Assembly: GCF_001729745.1 (NCBI RefSeq)
Contig: NZ_CP017186.1
Location: 4,340,001-4,404,000 of the forward strand
Length of the DNA: 64,000 bases
Source: Enterobacter hormaechei subsp. hoffmannii
GTDB taxonomy: Bacteria; Pseudomonadota; Gammaproteobacteria; Enterobacterales; Enterobacteriaceae
Reading direction: 5' to 3'
Shown here: positions 9,523 through 19,838 of the stretch, piece after piece
How the letters are laid out: each line of letters begins with the position of its first letter
Numbering within the stretch: position 1 is the first letter of the stretch
The notes under the pieces: generated by a model
Database searches by the model: none
Told to the model about the DNA's origin: nothing
Seen by the model: the letters and a program-made list of their open reading frames with translations, nothing else
Position numbers and translations under genes: made by a program

Positions 9523-10904
9523 TTCAACATCATCTCCAGAAACCGCCCTTCATCTTCCAGGCAGCGTAAATCCAGCCACATACGACCATCACCGATCCGG
9601 CCAATCACTGGCGTCGGTAATGCACGCCAGCGCGCCGACAGCGCCTCAAGCTGGCTTCCGCGTCCGTCGCGCGGGGTGAACGTCAGCGCTTCGCTCGGTA
9701 ACCTGTCCACGGGCAGCGAGCCGCTGCCAATTTGCGACAGGCAAGGCTCGATACGAACTTCAAACTCAGGGTAATGGGGAGCAACCTGCGGCAGTAGCGC
9801 TTCCGCCCGCGCGCGAACAGAGGCTTCATCACGGCTCAGCAAACGCAACGTGGGCAGGCGGTCAGCCAGTTTCTCCGGGTGGAGATAGAGCCGCAGCGTG
9901 GCTTCCAGCGCGGCCAGCGTCATTTTATCGGCACGCAGGGCACGCTTCAGTGGGTGCTGCTGTAGCTGCGCAATCAGTTCGCGCTTGCCGACGATAATCC
10001 CCGCCTGCGGCCCGCCCAGCAGTTTGTCGCCGGAGAAACTGACCAGGCTTACGCCCGCAGCAACCATTTCCTGCACCATTGGCTCTTTCGGCAGACCGTA
10101 CTGGCGCATATCCACCAGCGACCCGCTGCCGAGATCGGCAATCACCGGCACGTTTAGCTCGCGCCCGATGGCGGCCAGTTCGGCCTCTTCCACCGTTTTG
10201 GTGAACCCCTCAATGTGGTAATTACTGGTATGCACTTTCATCAGCAGGGCGGTGTTTTCATTTACCGCAGCGCGATAATCTTTTGCATGGGTACGGTTGG
10301 TTGTGCCCACTTCATGCAGCGTGCAGCCCGCCTGGCGCATGACATCCGGAATACGAAACGCCCCGCCGATCTCCACCAGCTCGCCGCGAGAGACGACAAC
10401 CTCTTTTCCGCTCGCGGTGGCCGCCAGCATTAACAGCACCGCCGCCGCGTTGTTATTCACAATGCAGGCATCTTCCGCGCCGGTGATCTGGCAGAGAAGA
10501 TCCGCCAGCGCGCGATCGCGATGCCCGCGCCCGGCGCCGTCCAGATCGTACTCCAGCGTCACCGGCGAGCGCATGGCCCGGGTGACGGCCTCTATTGCTT
10601 CTTCTGCCTGCTGTGCCCGGCCCAGATTGGTGTGCAGAACCGTGCCTGTCAGGTTAATAACCGGGCGCAACGCGCTTTGCGCGTGCTTGCTCAGCCTCCG
10701 TTCAACTTCCTGCGCCCATGCCTCGCACCAGCCGGGTAGCGCGTTTTCAGCCTGAATATGGCGACGCGCATCGTCCTGAAGCTGGCGTAGCATGTCGACC
10801 GTTGCAGTATGGCCAAACTGCTCCAGCACCGCAGTGATGCGCGGATCACGAAGCAGACGATCGGTAGCGGGGATCTGGCTGTAGAGGGAATGATGAGTAG
10901 TCAT
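9519..10904 (-). CDS. selA: L-seryl-tRNA(Sec) selenium transferase SelA
   Basis: Pyridoxal-phosphate enzyme of 461 residues (E. coli 463) that converts seryl-tRNA(Sec) to selenocysteinyl-tRNA. The PLP lysine is Lys294 in [14 protein letters not shown], and the [14 protein letters not shown] and [12 protein letters not shown] segments are conserved. The frame stays open far upstream, into yibF, but the start at 10904 gives [20 protein letters not shown], matching the E. coli N-terminus. selB follows with a 4 bp overlap, and yibF precedes on the same strand, as in E. coli. Confidence 0.96.
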   Translation of the reverse strand: MTTHHSLYSQIPATDRLLRDPRITAVLEQFGHTATVDMLRQLQDDARRHIQAENALPGWCEAWAQEVERRLSKHAQSALRPVINLTGTVLHTNLGRAQQAEEAIEAVTRAMRSPVTLEYDLDGAGRGHRDRALADLLCQITGAEDACIVNNNAAAVLLMLAATASGKEVVVSRGELVEIGGAFRIPDVMRQAGCTLHEVGTTNRTHAKDYRAAVNENTALLMKVHTSNYHIEGFTKTVEEAELAAIGRELNVPVIADLGSGSLVDMRQYGLPKEPMVQEMVAAGVSLVSFSGDKLLGGPQAGIIVGKRELIAQLQQHPLKRALRADKMTLAALEATLRLYLHPEKLADRLPTLRLLSRDEASVRARAEALLPQVAPHYPEFEVRIEPCLSQIGSGSLPVDRLPSEALTFTPRDGRGSQLEALSARWRALPTPVIGRIGDGRMWLDLRCLEDEGRFLEMMLK

Positions 10905-10930
10905 GAATGCGCCTGGCGAGTAAATATCTT

Positions 10931-10954
10931 CCCCCCTCCCGACGGGAGAGGGAG
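10931..10954. repeat. Dispersed CCCTC-type palindrome upstream of selA
   Basis: CCCCTCCC-GA-CGGGAGAGGG lies in the 103 bp gap between yibF and selA and belongs to the same repeat family as at 5003, 13972, 54011 and 58583. Here it is inside the selA leader, where in E. coli a SECIS-like hairpin has been described. The loop does not resemble a SECIS apical loop. Confidence 0.55.
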
Positions 10955-11007
10955 TTAACATGTGGGGGGATTGTACCGCCTCCCGCCAGGAAGTGTTATA
11001 ACCCGCA

Positions 11008-11616
11008 TCAAGCCTTTGGTGGTTCAGTCCGGGCGAAACTTTCGCGCTGGAAGAGCGTCTCCGCCAGTTTGACCAGCAGCGGACGATCCACGCACCAGCC
11101 CGGCGAGACGCGGCGGAAATTAAGGTAGCCAATGGCGCAGGCGATGGCGATCGTCGCCAGATTCAGGCTATCGCTCTGAATTTTCCCGTCGCGGATCAGC
11201 TGTTCGCACATATCCAGGCTGCGGCTGATTTTTTCGCGCTGGCGCAGCAGCTCATTTTCTGACTGCTGGGCGGCGGGCCTTGCCTGCTCGCGTACGGACG
11301 TTAATGCCGCATCCATAATGCCATCCGCCAGGGCTTCAATTTGCTTCATCGCCAGCGCTGCTTTTGGATCCGCCGGCAGCATGGCTGGCGCAACGCCAAG
11401 CAGCTCGATGTACTCCGCAATGATCGGGGAATCAAACCAGTAGTCGCCCTCGTCCGTTACCAGCGCCGGGACTTTCCCCAGCGGGTTGTACTGCGCAACG
11501 CCGTTCTCTGCGTTGTACGGTTGTTCATTTACGAATTCAAATTCAATCCCTTTCTCCAGCAGGAGAATCGAAATCTTACGCACGAAAGGACTGGTATAAC
11601 TGCCGATGAGTTTCAT
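11008..11616 (-). CDS. yibF: Glutathione S-transferase-like protein YibF
   Basis: Soluble GST-fold protein of 202 residues. The thioredoxin-like N-terminal domain starts [15 protein letters not shown] and contains [10 protein letters not shown] (the cis-proline loop) and the glutathione-contact segment [11 protein letters not shown]. The rest is the helical domain. E. coli YibF is a GST paralogue without a firmly known physiological substrate. It sits just upstream of selA in the same direction, as in E. coli, so read-through into selAB is possible. Confidence 0.93.
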   Translation of the reverse strand: MKLIGSYTSPFVRKISILLLEKGIEFEFVNEQPYNAENGVAQYNPLGKVPALVTDEGDYWFDSPIIAEYIELLGVAPAMLPADPKAALAMKQIEALADGIMDAALTSVREQARPAAQQSENELLRQREKISRSLDMCEQLIRDGKIQSDSLNLATIAIACAIGYLNFRRVSPGWCVDRPLLVKLAETLFQRESFARTEPPKA

Positions 11617-12052
11617 TGCTTATCCTTAATGCCCATAAAGAGGTCAGTATGGATCAAGCCGTGAAAAAAGGCAGGTGTACGTATCGCATTCCTGCCGTGA
11701 GGGGATACGGGAGAAATCTGCATAAAAATATTTTGTGAATCAAATCACAATCTGGAAACAAACAGCCAACTTAACATTGTGATATTAATCACAAAATAGC
11801 CCTCATTTTGGCGTAATTCTGAGCAATGTATTTTTTTTACACACCCATTATGTGATCGCGATCACTTCATTAATATCCTCACCCCCTACATTCATGTGAT
11901 TCAGATCACACAAAATTCCGCTGTCTGGACAGTTGAACGATTCAGTGCCAGATTTCACAGCATCAGAACAGGGCCCGGCTACCTCTGCCGCCGCACATTA
12001 ACGATAAACCTCGGGCCACAAGCCTAAGCGTAAACATAAGAAGGGGTGTTTT
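11617..12052 (+). promoter_or_regulatory. mtlA control region with four CRP sites
   Basis: 436 bp gap between yibF and mtlA. Four near-consensus CRP sites (TGTGA-N6-TCACA) are visible at 11734-11749, 11778-11793, 11851-11866 (right arm TCACT) and 11895-11910. Centre-to-centre distances are 44, 73 and 44 bp, a symmetric array. This matches the multi-site CRP control known for E. coli mtlADR, where MtlR represses. The ribosome site of mtlA is AAGAAGGGG just before 12053. No gene is seen in this stretch. Confidence 0.88.
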
Positions 12053-13960
12053 ATGTCATCCGATTTCAAGATCAAAGTGCAAAGCTTTGGTCGTTTCCTC
12101 AGCAACATGGTGATGCCAAATATCGGCGCGTTTATCGCGTGGGGTATTATCACCGCATTATTTATTCCGACAGGGTGGTTGCCTAACGAAACGCTGGCGA
12201 AACTTGTTGGCCCAATGATTACGTACCTGCTGCCGCTGCTCATCGGTTATACCGGTGGTCGTCTGGTGGGCGGTGACCGTGGTGGTGTCGTGGGTGCCAT
12301 CACAACCATGGGGGTGATTGTCGGTGCGGATATGCCGATGTTCCTCGGTGCGATGATTGCCGGTCCTCTGGGCGGCTGGGCGATCAAGAAATTTGACGTC
12401 TGGGTTGATGGCAAGATCAAATCCGGCTTCGAAATGCTGGTGAACAACTTCTCCGCGGGCATCATCGGGATGATCCTCGCGATTCTGGCGTTCCTCGGCA
12501 TTGGCCCGGCGGTTGAAGTGCTCTCCAAGCTGCTGGCGGCGGGCGTTAACTTCATGGTGGCGCACGACATGCTGCCGCTGGCGTCTATCTTCGTTGAACC
12601 GGCGAAAATCCTGTTCCTGAACAACGCCATCAACCACGGTATCTTCTCACCGCTGGGTATCCAGCAGTCACACGATCTCGGCAAGTCCATCTTCTTCCTG
12701 ATTGAAGCGAACCCGGGTCCGGGTATGGGCGTTCTGCTGGCGTACATGTTCTTTGGTCGCGGCAGCGCGAAACAGTCTGCTGGCGGCGCGGCTATCATTC
12801 ACTTCCTGGGCGGTATTCACGAAATTTACTTCCCGTATGTGCTGATGAACCCACGTCTGATCCTGGCCGTTATCCTTGGCGGTATGACCGGCGTGTTCAC
12901 CCTGAGCGTACTGGGCGGTGGTCTGGTGTCTCCTGCTTCTCCAGGCTCTATTCTGGCGGTGCTGGCGATGACCCCGAAAGGCGCCTACTTCGCGAACATC
13001 GCGGCGATCTGTGCGGCCATGGCCGTCTCCTTCGTGGTCTCCGCTATCCTGCTGAAAACCAGCAAGGTGAAAGAAGACGACGATATCGAAGCGGCAACCC
13101 GTCGTATGCATGACATGAAAGCCGAATCCAAAGGCGCAACGCCGCTGGCGGCGGGTGATGTCTCTAACGACCTGAGCCACGTGCGTAAAATTATCGTGGC
13201 CTGTGATGCCGGTATGGGTTCCAGCGCAATGGGTGCGGGCGTGCTGCGTAAGAAAGTGCAGGATGCGGGTCTGACCAACATCTCCGTGACCAACAGCGCG
13301 ATTAACAACCTGCCGCCGGACGTTGACCTGGTGATCACGCACCGCGATCTGACCGAGCGCGCCATGCGTCAGGTGCCGCAGGCGCAGCACATTTCCCTGA
13401 CCAACTTCCTCGACAGCGGCCTGTACACCAGCCTGACCGAACGTCTGGTTGCGGCCCAGCGCCATGAAGATAACGAAGTGAAAGTGCGCACCAGCCTGCA
13501 AGACAGCTTCGACGAGAGCAACGCGCATCTGTTCAAACTGGGCGCAGAAAATATCTTCCTTGGCCGCACGGCGACCAATAAAGAAGAGGCCATTCGCTTC
13601 GCCGGTGAGCAGCTGGTGAAAGGCGGCTACGTTCAGCCTGAGTACGTTGAGGCGATGCTGGAGCGTGAAAAGCTGACCCCAACCTACCTGGGTGAATCCA
13701 TCGCGGTTCCGCACGGTACGGTTGAAGCCAAAGACCGCGTGCTGAAAACCGGCGTGGTGTTCTGTCAGTATCCTGATGGCGTGCGCTTCGGTGAAGAAGA
13801 GGACGACATCGCCCGTCTGGTGATTGGTATCGCCGCTCGCAACAACGAGCATATCCAGGTGATTACCAGCCTGACCAACGCGCTGGATGACGAAACGGTT
13901 ATTGAGCGTCTGGCCAACACCACCAGCGTTGAAGAAGTTCTGGCTCTGCTTAACAAGTAA
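12053..13960 (+). CDS. mtlA: Mannitol-specific PTS permease EIICBA
   Basis: Inner-membrane phosphotransferase permease of 635 residues that imports D-mannitol as mannitol 1-phosphate. The IIC membrane domain covers about residues 1-340. IIB follows, with the phosphorylated Cys384 in [19 protein letters not shown] lies at the C-terminus, with the phosphorylated His554 in AVPHGT. Both positions equal those of E. coli MtlA. It is the first gene of mtlADR, under the CRP array upstream. A palindromic repeat lies in the gap before mtlD, possibly reducing downstream expression. Confidence 0.98.
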   Translation: MSSDFKIKVQSFGRFLSNMVMPNIGAFIAWGIITALFIPTGWLPNETLAKLVGPMITYLLPLLIGYTGGRLVGGDRGGVVGAITTMGVIVGADMPMFLGAMIAGPLGGWAIKKFDVWVDGKIKSGFEMLVNNFSAGIIGMILAILAFLGIGPAVEVLSKLLAAGVNFMVAHDMLPLASIFVEPAKILFLNNAINHGIFSPLGIQQSHDLGKSIFFLIEANPGPGMGVLLAYMFFGRGSAKQSAGGAAIIHFLGGIHEIYFPYVLMNPRLILAVILGGMTGVFTLSVLGGGLVSPASPGSILAVLAMTPKGAYFANIAAICAAMAVSFVVSAILLKTSKVKEDDDIEAATRRMHDMKAESKGATPLAAGDVSNDLSHVRKIIVACDAGMGSSAMGAGVLRKKVQDAGLTNISVTNSAINNLPPDVDLVITHRDLTERAMRQVPQAQHISLTNFLDSGLYTSLTERLVAAQRHEDNEVKVRTSLQDSFDESNAHLFKLGAENIFLGRTATNKEEAIRFAGEQLVKGGYVQPEYVEAMLEREKLTPTYLGESIAVPHGTVEAKDRVLKTGVVFCQYPDGVRFGEEEDDIARLVIGIAARNNEHIQVITSLTNALDDETVIERLANTTSVEEVLALLNK

Positions 13961-13969
13961 CAGCGCCTC

Positions 13970-14026
13970 TTCCCTCTCCCCCCGGGGAGAGGGCTAGGGT
14001 GAGGGGAAAACGTTCCTCACCCCAGC
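13970..14026. repeat. Double palindrome between mtlA and mtlD
   Basis: CCCTCTCC-CCCC-GGGGAGAGGG-type arms at 13972-13993 are followed by a second inverted repeat, GGGTGAGG...CCTCACCC, at about 13998-14024. Together they form an intercistronic structure within the operon. The unit is the mirror of the repeat at 58571-58653. Confidence 0.7.
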
Positions 14027-14061
14027 CCTCTCGGGTAAAAACATTGATGAAGGTTAACACT

Positions 14062-15210
14062 ATGAAAGCATTACATTTTGGCGCAGGTAATATCGGTCGT
14101 GGCTTTATCGGTAAACTGCTGGCAGACGCGGGCATTACCCTGACATTCGCCGATGTGAATCAGGTGGTTCTGGATGCCCTGAATGCCCGTCATAGCTATC
14201 AGGTTCACGTGGTGGGTGAAAACGAACAGGTTGAAACGGTCTCTGGCGTCAACGCGGTAAGCAGCATTGGCGACGACGTGATTGACCTCATCGCGAGCGT
14301 TGATCTGGTCACCACAGCCGTGGGTCCGGTGGTGCTTGAGCGTATCGCCCCGGCGGTCGCGAAAGGCCTGGCGAAGCGTAAAGCACAAGGCGTTGAAACG
14401 CCGCTGAACATCATCGCCTGTGAAAACATGGTGCGCGGCACCACGCAGCTGAAAGGCCACGTTCTGGCCGCTGTGGCTGAGGAAGATAAAGCCTGGGTTG
14501 AAGCGCACGTTGGTTTTGTGGATTCCGCCGTTGACCGCATCGTTCCGCCATCAGAATCCGCCACCAACAACCCGCTGGAAGTAACCGTGGAAACCTTCAG
14601 CGAGTGGATCGTTGATAAAACTCAGTTTAAGGGCGCGCTGCCGACCATTCCGGGAATGGAATTAACCGATAACCTGATGGCATTTGTCGAACGTAAACTC
14701 TTCACGCTGAACACCGGGCATGCTATAACCGCGTACCTCGGGAAATTGGCCGGTCATCAGACGATTCGTGACGCGATCCTCGATGAGAACATCCGTGCGG
14801 TGGTCAAAGGGGCAATGGAAGAGAGCGGCGCGGTGCTGATCAAACGCTACGGTTTTGATGCTGATAAACACGCAGCATACATCCAGAAAATCCTCAGTCG
14901 TTTTGAAAACCCGTATCTGAAAGATGACGTTGAGCGCGTGGGTCGTCAGCCGCTGCGTAAACTGAGCGCGGGCGACCGCCTGATTAAACCGCTGCTGGGC
15001 ACGCTGGAATACGGTCTGCCGCACGCTAACCTGGTGAAGGGAATCGCTGCCGCAATGCACTACCGCAGCGAGCAGGACCCGCAGGCGATTGAGCTGGCTC
15101 AGCTGATTGATAACAAAGGCGCACAGGCTGCGCTGGCGCAGATTTCCGGTCTGGATGCCAACAGTGACGTGGTTGCGGAGGCGGTCAGCGCATACAACGC
15201 AACCAAATGA
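14062..15210 (+). CDS. mtlD: Mannitol-1-phosphate 5-dehydrogenase
   Basis: Cytoplasmic NAD-dependent enzyme of 382 residues that oxidises mannitol 1-phosphate to fructose 6-phosphate. The N-terminal Rossmann motif is [15 protein letters not shown]. The polyol-dehydrogenase C-terminal domain carries [16 protein letters not shown]. The start at 14062 is the E. coli-equivalent ATG; the upstream open frame passes through the palindromic repeat. The stop overlaps the mtlR start (ATGA), so the two are translationally coupled. Confidence 0.98.
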   Translation: MKALHFGAGNIGRGFIGKLLADAGITLTFADVNQVVLDALNARHSYQVHVVGENEQVETVSGVNAVSSIGDDVIDLIASVDLVTTAVGPVVLERIAPAVAKGLAKRKAQGVETPLNIIACENMVRGTTQLKGHVLAAVAEEDKAWVEAHVGFVDSAVDRIVPPSESATNNPLEVTVETFSEWIVDKTQFKGALPTIPGMELTDNLMAFVERKLFTLNTGHAITAYLGKLAGHQTIRDAILDENIRAVVKGAMEESGAVLIKRYGFDADKHAAYIQKILSRFENPYLKDDVERVGRQPLRKLSAGDRLIKPLLGTLEYGLPHANLVKGIAAAMHYRSEQDPQAIELAQLIDNKGAQAALAQISGLDANSDVVAEAVSAYNATK

Positions 15211-15797
15211 TGCAGAGTCCGGCGCAGGTTAGCCTGCGCCCGAATAACAGATTGTCAGATATGCAGGCAATAATGGAACAAACCCAGGCCTTTGAAAATC
15301 GTGTGCTTGAGCGTCTGAATGCTGGCAAAACCGTACGAAGTTTCCTGATCGCCGCCGTCGAGCTGTTAACCGAGGCGGTGAACATTCTGGTGCTTCAGGT
15401 GTTTCGCAAAGACGACTACGCGGTAAAGTATGCTGTAGAACCGTTACTGGACGGAGACGGACCGCTGGGCGATTTATCGGTACGGCTGAAGCTGATTTAC
15501 GGTCTTGGCGTGCTCAACCGTCAGGAGTATGAAGACGCCGAGCTGTTAATGGCGCTGCGCGAAGAGCTCAATCATGACGGCAATGAGTACACCTTCACCG
15601 ATGATGAGATCCTGGGGCCCTTCGGCGAACTGCACTGCGTAGCCGCGCTCCCTCCCGCACCTCAGTTTGATGACAGCGACCCAGAGCTGTACATGATGCA
15701 AAAGCTGCGTTATCAACAAGTTGTCCGCTCCACCATGGTGCTTTCCCTGACTGAGCTGATTTCTAAAATCAGCTTAAAAAAAGCGTTTCAGAAGTAA
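15207..15797 (+). CDS. mtlR: Mannitol operon repressor MtlR
   Basis: Regulator of 196 residues that represses the mannitol operon in E. coli, where it acts with HPr. It is helical and lacks a classical helix-turn-helix. The central stretch ([40 protein letters not shown]) and the C-terminus ([16 protein letters not shown]) are nearly identical to E. coli as I recall it. It overlaps mtlD by 4 bp. The first 10 residues diverge from E. coli, as expected for its variable start region. Confidence 0.95.
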   Translation: MMQSPAQVSLRPNNRLSDMQAIMEQTQAFENRVLERLNAGKTVRSFLIAAVELLTEAVNILVLQVFRKDDYAVKYAVEPLLDGDGPLGDLSVRLKLIYGLGVLNRQEYEDAELLMALREELNHDGNEYTFTDDEILGPFGELHCVAALPPAPQFDDSDPELYMMQKLRYQQVVRSTMVLSLTELISKISLKKAFQK

Positions 15798-15855
15798 GCC
15801 CGCACACATTGGTGTATCCTTCCCTGTAAATTCCCCGTTTTCAGAGTTATTTGTC

Positions 15856-16218
15856 ATGAAAGAAGTCGAAAAGAACGAAATTAAACGCCTGAGCGACCGT
15901 CTGGATCTGATCCGCCATCAGATGGCTGGCCTCTCCCTTGTTGATTCCGCCGAGAAATATGCCGAGCTGGAAAAAGAGTCCGTGAAGCTGGAGGCGGAAA
16001 TTGAGCGCCTGCGCGATGTGAAAGGCCAGAAGCTGAGTAAAGAGGCGCAGAAGCTGATGAACATGCCGCATCGCCGCGCGATCACCAAAAAAGAGCAGGC
16101 CGACATGGGCAAGCTGAAGAAAAGCGTCCGTGGCCTGGTGGTGGTGCACCCGATGACTGAGCTTGGCCGCGAAATGGGCCTGAAAGAGATGACGGGTTTT
16201 AGTAAGACCGCGTTCTGA
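15856..16218 (+). CDS. yibL: YibL family ribosome-associated protein
   Basis: Small charged protein of 120 residues, predicted mostly helical with a coiled-coil-like segment near residues 30-55 ([17 protein letters not shown]). E. coli YibL has been found with ribosomes, but its role is not established. It follows mtlR by 58 bp in the same direction, as in E. coli. The next gene in E. coli is lldP; here a fimbrial operon intervenes. Confidence 0.93.
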   Translation: MKEVEKNEIKRLSDRLDLIRHQMAGLSLVDSAEKYAELEKESVKLEAEIERLRDVKGQKLSKEAQKLMNMPHRRAITKKEQADMGKLKKSVRGLVVVHPMTELGREMGLKEMTGFSKTAF

Positions 16219-16225
16219 TCGCTCT

Positions 16226-16245
16226 CCCCTGCCGCTGCGCAGGGG
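16226..16245. terminator. Hairpin between yibL and fimbrial adhesin gene
   Basis: CCCCTGC-N6-GCAGGGG lies in the 31 bp gap between two convergent genes. It has no clear T-run, so it is at best a weak or bidirectional terminator. Confidence 0.4.
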
Positions 16246-16249
16246 AAAC

Positions 16250-17344
16250 TCAGTTGTAAATCAGGTTAAACGTGGCCATCGCATCCGCTTTTCCCGCCGT
16301 TACGTTCTCTTCCGTCTGAATGTAATGCGCATCAAACCAGAAGGTCTGCGTCTGGTTATCCCCTACCTGGCCAAGCGCTGACACCTGCGGGGTGTTCCAC
16401 GATACCACCTGCCCCTGAACCGAACCGGTATTGTCACCGTAAAGCAGTTCGATCCCGACACCGCTGGCGCTATCCTCCTGCTTCGTCAACGCCAGCGCCC
16501 GATCGTTGCCCGGCGTGGTATCGCCAAAGAAACCCATCTTAACCGCCGTGTTATTTTCACAGGTCACCGGAATGCTGAAGCGTCCGCCTCCGGCACGGGA
16601 GCCGATGCCGTGAAATTCACGCTGGCTCACGCTCCCCATGGGAACAAGAATGCTGCGAGAGCCCACTGAGCAGCTGGTACGCCTGACGGTGAAGCTGGCG
16701 AGATGAATCTGTACTGGTGTCGCCACGTTGGTGGCGCTGGCTTGATTTTCTCCCGCCTGCAATATCAGCGATCCGACATTTTGCTCCTGGGAGTTGGCGT
16801 TATCGTCAGGCATGGGGCTGGTCGTCGGGATTTTGTAAAACACCACCCAGAACTGCAATTTATACGTTGGGGCGCTGGCAAAGGCAGGATTCTGTGAGGC
16901 ATCGCAGATACGCCGGGACTCGTTGCCGTCTACCGGGCTGGTGCCGTCAATATACTGTACGGCATCCGCACCACAGTACTGCTGCTCGCGGAACCCGAGC
17001 GCGTAGCCGATGCCGTCAATCTGGGTTTTGTAGACGTGCCGCGACGCACCGTCTTCCCCCACCACGGTGCCGACGGGGTTATCCAGCTCGACAAATCCGA
17101 TACTACGCCAGGGGTCACTACCGCCATCACAGTTGTAGAAGTCTTGCCCGGTAGACTGTATCGGCGCGGAAACCGGCGTCCAATCCGCGGTGCCGGGAGC
17201 ATATCCAATGGCGTAGGGTACCTGGACAACCCACTGATCGCGCGTGGTGCGGCAGGGCGAGGCCTGAGCGTGCGCATGAAAACTCAGCATGCCAAAAAGC
17301 GAAAGAAGGCTCAGATAGAAAAACCAGTGAATAAAACGACGCAT
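16250..17344 (-). CDS. Fimbrial tip adhesin
   Basis: Secreted protein of 364 residues and last gene of a chaperone-usher operon. It has a Sec signal peptide (MRRFIHWFFYLSLLSLFGML, cleavage near AHAQA). The size fits a two-domain tip adhesin: an N-terminal receptor-binding domain and a C-terminal incomplete Ig-like pilin domain of roughly 150 residues that ends in the beta-strand-like FNLIYN. Cysteines flanking both domains suggest disulphides. The receptor cannot be predicted. It starts 9 bp after the usher stop. Confidence 0.8.
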   Translation of the reverse strand: MRRFIHWFFYLSLLSLFGMLSFHAHAQASPCRTTRDQWVVQVPYAIGYAPGTADWTPVSAPIQSTGQDFYNCDGGSDPWRSIGFVELDNPVGTVVGEDGASRHVYKTQIDGIGYALGFREQQYCGADAVQYIDGTSPVDGNESRRICDASQNPAFASAPTYKLQFWVVFYKIPTTSPMPDDNANSQEQNVGSLILQAGENQASATNVATPVQIHLASFTVRRTSCSVGSRSILVPMGSVSQREFHGIGSRAGGGRFSIPVTCENNTAVKMGFFGDTTPGNDRALALTKQEDSASGVGIELLYGDNTGSVQGQVVSWNTPQVSALGQVGDNQTQTFWFDAHYIQTEENVTAGKADAMATFNLIYN

Positions 17345-17353
17345 GATATTCCT

Positions 17354-19834
17354 CTAATGGCACTCAACGGACAGCGTGGCGATACCGGGGGCCATATGAG
17401 CTTTCCCCAGTCTGAAAGGTGTCTGGCATTGCTGCTGCTCCCCGTTTTCATACCAGGTGACGCGCAGGGTGCCGCGCTCTGGTACCCCGCTCAGGTAGGC
17501 CTGACCGCCGTCAGCGACCATGCTTCGGTTTGCAGAATGGCGGTTCTGCTCCACCACTTCAGCCTGCGCGCCAAACGGCAACGGTTCGCCGTGGTAGCGC
17601 AGGGAAAACAGAACGCGATAACCAATGTGGGTTGTGTAATTGGCCAGCACCACCGCGCCGCTGGTGGGAATGAGCGTCAGACCGCTTTGCTCAATGTCGA
17701 CGTTCTCACCCAGCGTCGCCGTATCAAGGCTGACGGTATTTTTGCGATACGCCGAGAGCGTTGGCATGACCGCATAGCCGCGGCTGTCGGTATGGATCCC
17801 GTTGTAGCCCTCCGGCTCAACGTTCGCCGCGCCGGGCACGCGCAGCAGGGCGACGGTATCGCCCAGCGGCTGGCTAAGCGTGACGCCATACTGCGTGGCG
17901 ACAACGCCTCCGGCGAGTCCAAGACTCGCGTTGCTACCGTTTCGGCTGTGGTCATAACCGAGGCTGACGTTGCCGTAGCCACCGTTGTATTGCAGCGCCA
18001 GGCTGGTGCTGTCGGCCTCTCCCTCACTGGTCTTACTCTGCTGAACGCTGTAATTCAGGTTGCGGTTCGCCAGCGCGCTGCCGTTGAGTGACACCTGCTG
18101 CGTGGTCATCCCACGATTGTTGTGGTTGGCGTAGTAACTGACCGAACTGCCCGGCAGCCAGTTGCCAAGCGGAACATTGACGTTAAACGACACGGTGCGA
18201 TCGGGATGCTGCTCAAGCGCTGAGTCGGTGTAGTCATACCCCGCGCCCCAGGAAATACCCCGCCAGCTGGTGTACCAGCCAATGTGGATGGTTTTATCCT
18301 GCCCGGACGTATGCCAGTAATCCTGCATCCATGCCGAGACGCTGAGGCTGCCGAACTGACCCAGCGTCTGTGAAAAAGTGACCTGCGAGCGGCTACGGCG
18401 ATTATTGAGTTGCAGCTGTTGGCTGTCAGACTGATTCAGTTCACTAAATTCGTAGTAATTGCGCGAGGCATAGCGATAGCTCGCCAGGTTGAAGGCGGTG
18501 CCGGTAGCGCTGAAATCTTTCTGGTACTGAATGCGCCACGCCTGCCCCATCGCGCTTTTGCCGTCGGGTAAACGGCTTTTTGCCAGCGTATCATCAATAC
18601 CCAGCGAGCCAAATGCGCCAAACCCTCTGCCTACGCCAATTGCACCGGCCTGATAGTTGCTCGCCGTACGAAAGCCGCCATACACCGTCATCCTGGAGAG
18701 CAGACCGTAGAAGAAAGCGCCTTCAACAAATTCGGGCGAACGCGCATCACCGGAGCCGGAGTGAAATCGTCCTGCATTGAGACTGTATTTCAGGCTGCCC
18801 TGGCGTCGCATAAACGGCACCGCAGAATAGGGCTGGGTAAAGACGCGCGTTGAGCCGTCACTTTCCGTGACCGTAACCTGTAGATCGCCACTTTGTGCGC
18901 CCGGGAACAGATCGTTAATGATAAATGGCCCGGCGGCCACCCAGGTTTCATAGATCACATAGCCATTTTGCGAAACGGAGACTTTAGCGAAGCTGTGTGC
19001 GACGCCGCGGATGGTTGGTGCGAAGCCGCGCTGGCTGTCGGGCAACATGCTTTCGCTTGATGAGAGCTGTACCCCGCGAAACGCCACGCTATCGAAGACG
19101 TCGCCTGCGGTCCAGGCATCACCGATCCGTAGCTGGCTGTTAAGACGGCGAATATCCCTGGTCAGCCAGCTACTTTGCGACTGAAAATGGTCGCCGCCCG
19201 CGTCGCTGTAGCTCCAGGCCGAGGTGTTACGCAGCCGCCACGCCCCCAGATTGATGCCGTTACGCAGGCTCAGATAGCTGGATGTCGTGACCCCGCTCTG
19301 ATGACGGGCCTGACCGCCCGACAGACTGTAATCAGTAAATGCCGCCGGGATACCATCGTCCCACTGCGACTGCGGCACGTAGCCACGGCTGCGGTGTTTC
19401 ATTGCCGCCTGCGGCAGGCTGAGAAAGAGACGCTGCTGGTTGAAATCATAAGAAGTTCGCGCTGCCGGAATAAAATCCTCGAGGTGCGTGAACGTTTCTC
19501 CCTCCTGCAACCGGGAGAATGCAGGAATGGCCCCTATATTTACGCCAAGCGCTTCCAGCAGCGATACGCTAAAAACGGGTTGCAGGCTGCCTTTCTCATT
19601 GACGAAGGTGATCTCCTGATGCCGCTCCTCGCGTCCGTTAATCTCCAGCGTCACGAGCCAGGTGCCTGGCATCTGCCCGCCCTTTTCAGAGAAATAGTGC
19701 AGATCCGCCGTTTTCTGTTCAGTAGAGGAAAGCTCCAGCGCGGCGGGATCAAAGTAATCCTCGGCCATCCCCGTGCGGCTGAAGCTAAGCAGCAACACCG
19801 AAAGCGGCGCGTAACGAAACAGGCGAAAAGGCAT
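17354..19834 (-). CDS. Fimbrial outer-membrane usher (FimD/PapC family)
   Basis: Outer-membrane assembly platform of 826 residues from the chosen start, typical for the family. Signal peptide MPFRLFRYAPLSVLLLSFSR, then the N-terminal chaperone-binding domain (YFDPAALELSS), the 24-strand barrel with plug (for example RGVAHSFAKVSVSQNGYVIYE) and the C-terminal domains ending near QCQTPFRLGKAHMAPG. An upstream in-frame start at 19882 would overlap the chaperone gene by 44 bp and spoil the signal peptide. 19834 begins 4 bp after the chaperone stop and is preferred. Confidence 0.92.
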   Translation of the reverse strand: MPFRLFRYAPLSVLLLSFSRTGMAEDYFDPAALELSSTEQKTADLHYFSEKGGQMPGTWLVTLEINGREERHQEITFVNEKGSLQPVFSVSLLEALGVNIGAIPAFSRLQEGETFTHLEDFIPAARTSYDFNQQRLFLSLPQAAMKHRSRGYVPQSQWDDGIPAAFTDYSLSGGQARHQSGVTTSSYLSLRNGINLGAWRLRNTSAWSYSDAGGDHFQSQSSWLTRDIRRLNSQLRIGDAWTAGDVFDSVAFRGVQLSSSESMLPDSQRGFAPTIRGVAHSFAKVSVSQNGYVIYETWVAAGPFIINDLFPGAQSGDLQVTVTESDGSTRVFTQPYSAVPFMRRQGSLKYSLNAGRFHSGSGDARSPEFVEGAFFYGLLSRMTVYGGFRTASNYQAGAIGVGRGFGAFGSLGIDDTLAKSRLPDGKSAMGQAWRIQYQKDFSATGTAFNLASYRYASRNYYEFSELNQSDSQQLQLNNRRSRSQVTFSQTLGQFGSLSVSAWMQDYWHTSGQDKTIHIGWYTSWRGISWGAGYDYTDSALEQHPDRTVSFNVNVPLGNWLPGSSVSYYANHNNRGMTTQQVSLNGSALANRNLNYSVQQSKTSEGEADSTSLALQYNGGYGNVSLGYDHSRNGSNASLGLAGGVVATQYGVTLSQPLGDTVALLRVPGAANVEPEGYNGIHTDSRGYAVMPTLSAYRKNTVSLDTATLGENVDIEQSGLTLIPTSGAVVLANYTTHIGYRVLFSLRYHGEPLPFGAQAEVVEQNRHSANRSMVADGGQAYLSGVPERGTLRVTWYENGEQQQCQTPFRLGKAHMAPGIATLSVECH

Positions 19835-19838
19835 GGTC

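Noticed and set aside
10931-10954. SECIS-like hairpin before selA
   Set aside because: The palindrome belongs to a dispersed repeat family and its loop lacks the bulge and loop bases of SECIS elements.
12668-13852. 394-codon open frame antisense to mtlA
   Set aside because: Shadow of a high-GC gene; biased His/Gln/Arg content and no family resemblance, while mtlA is certain.
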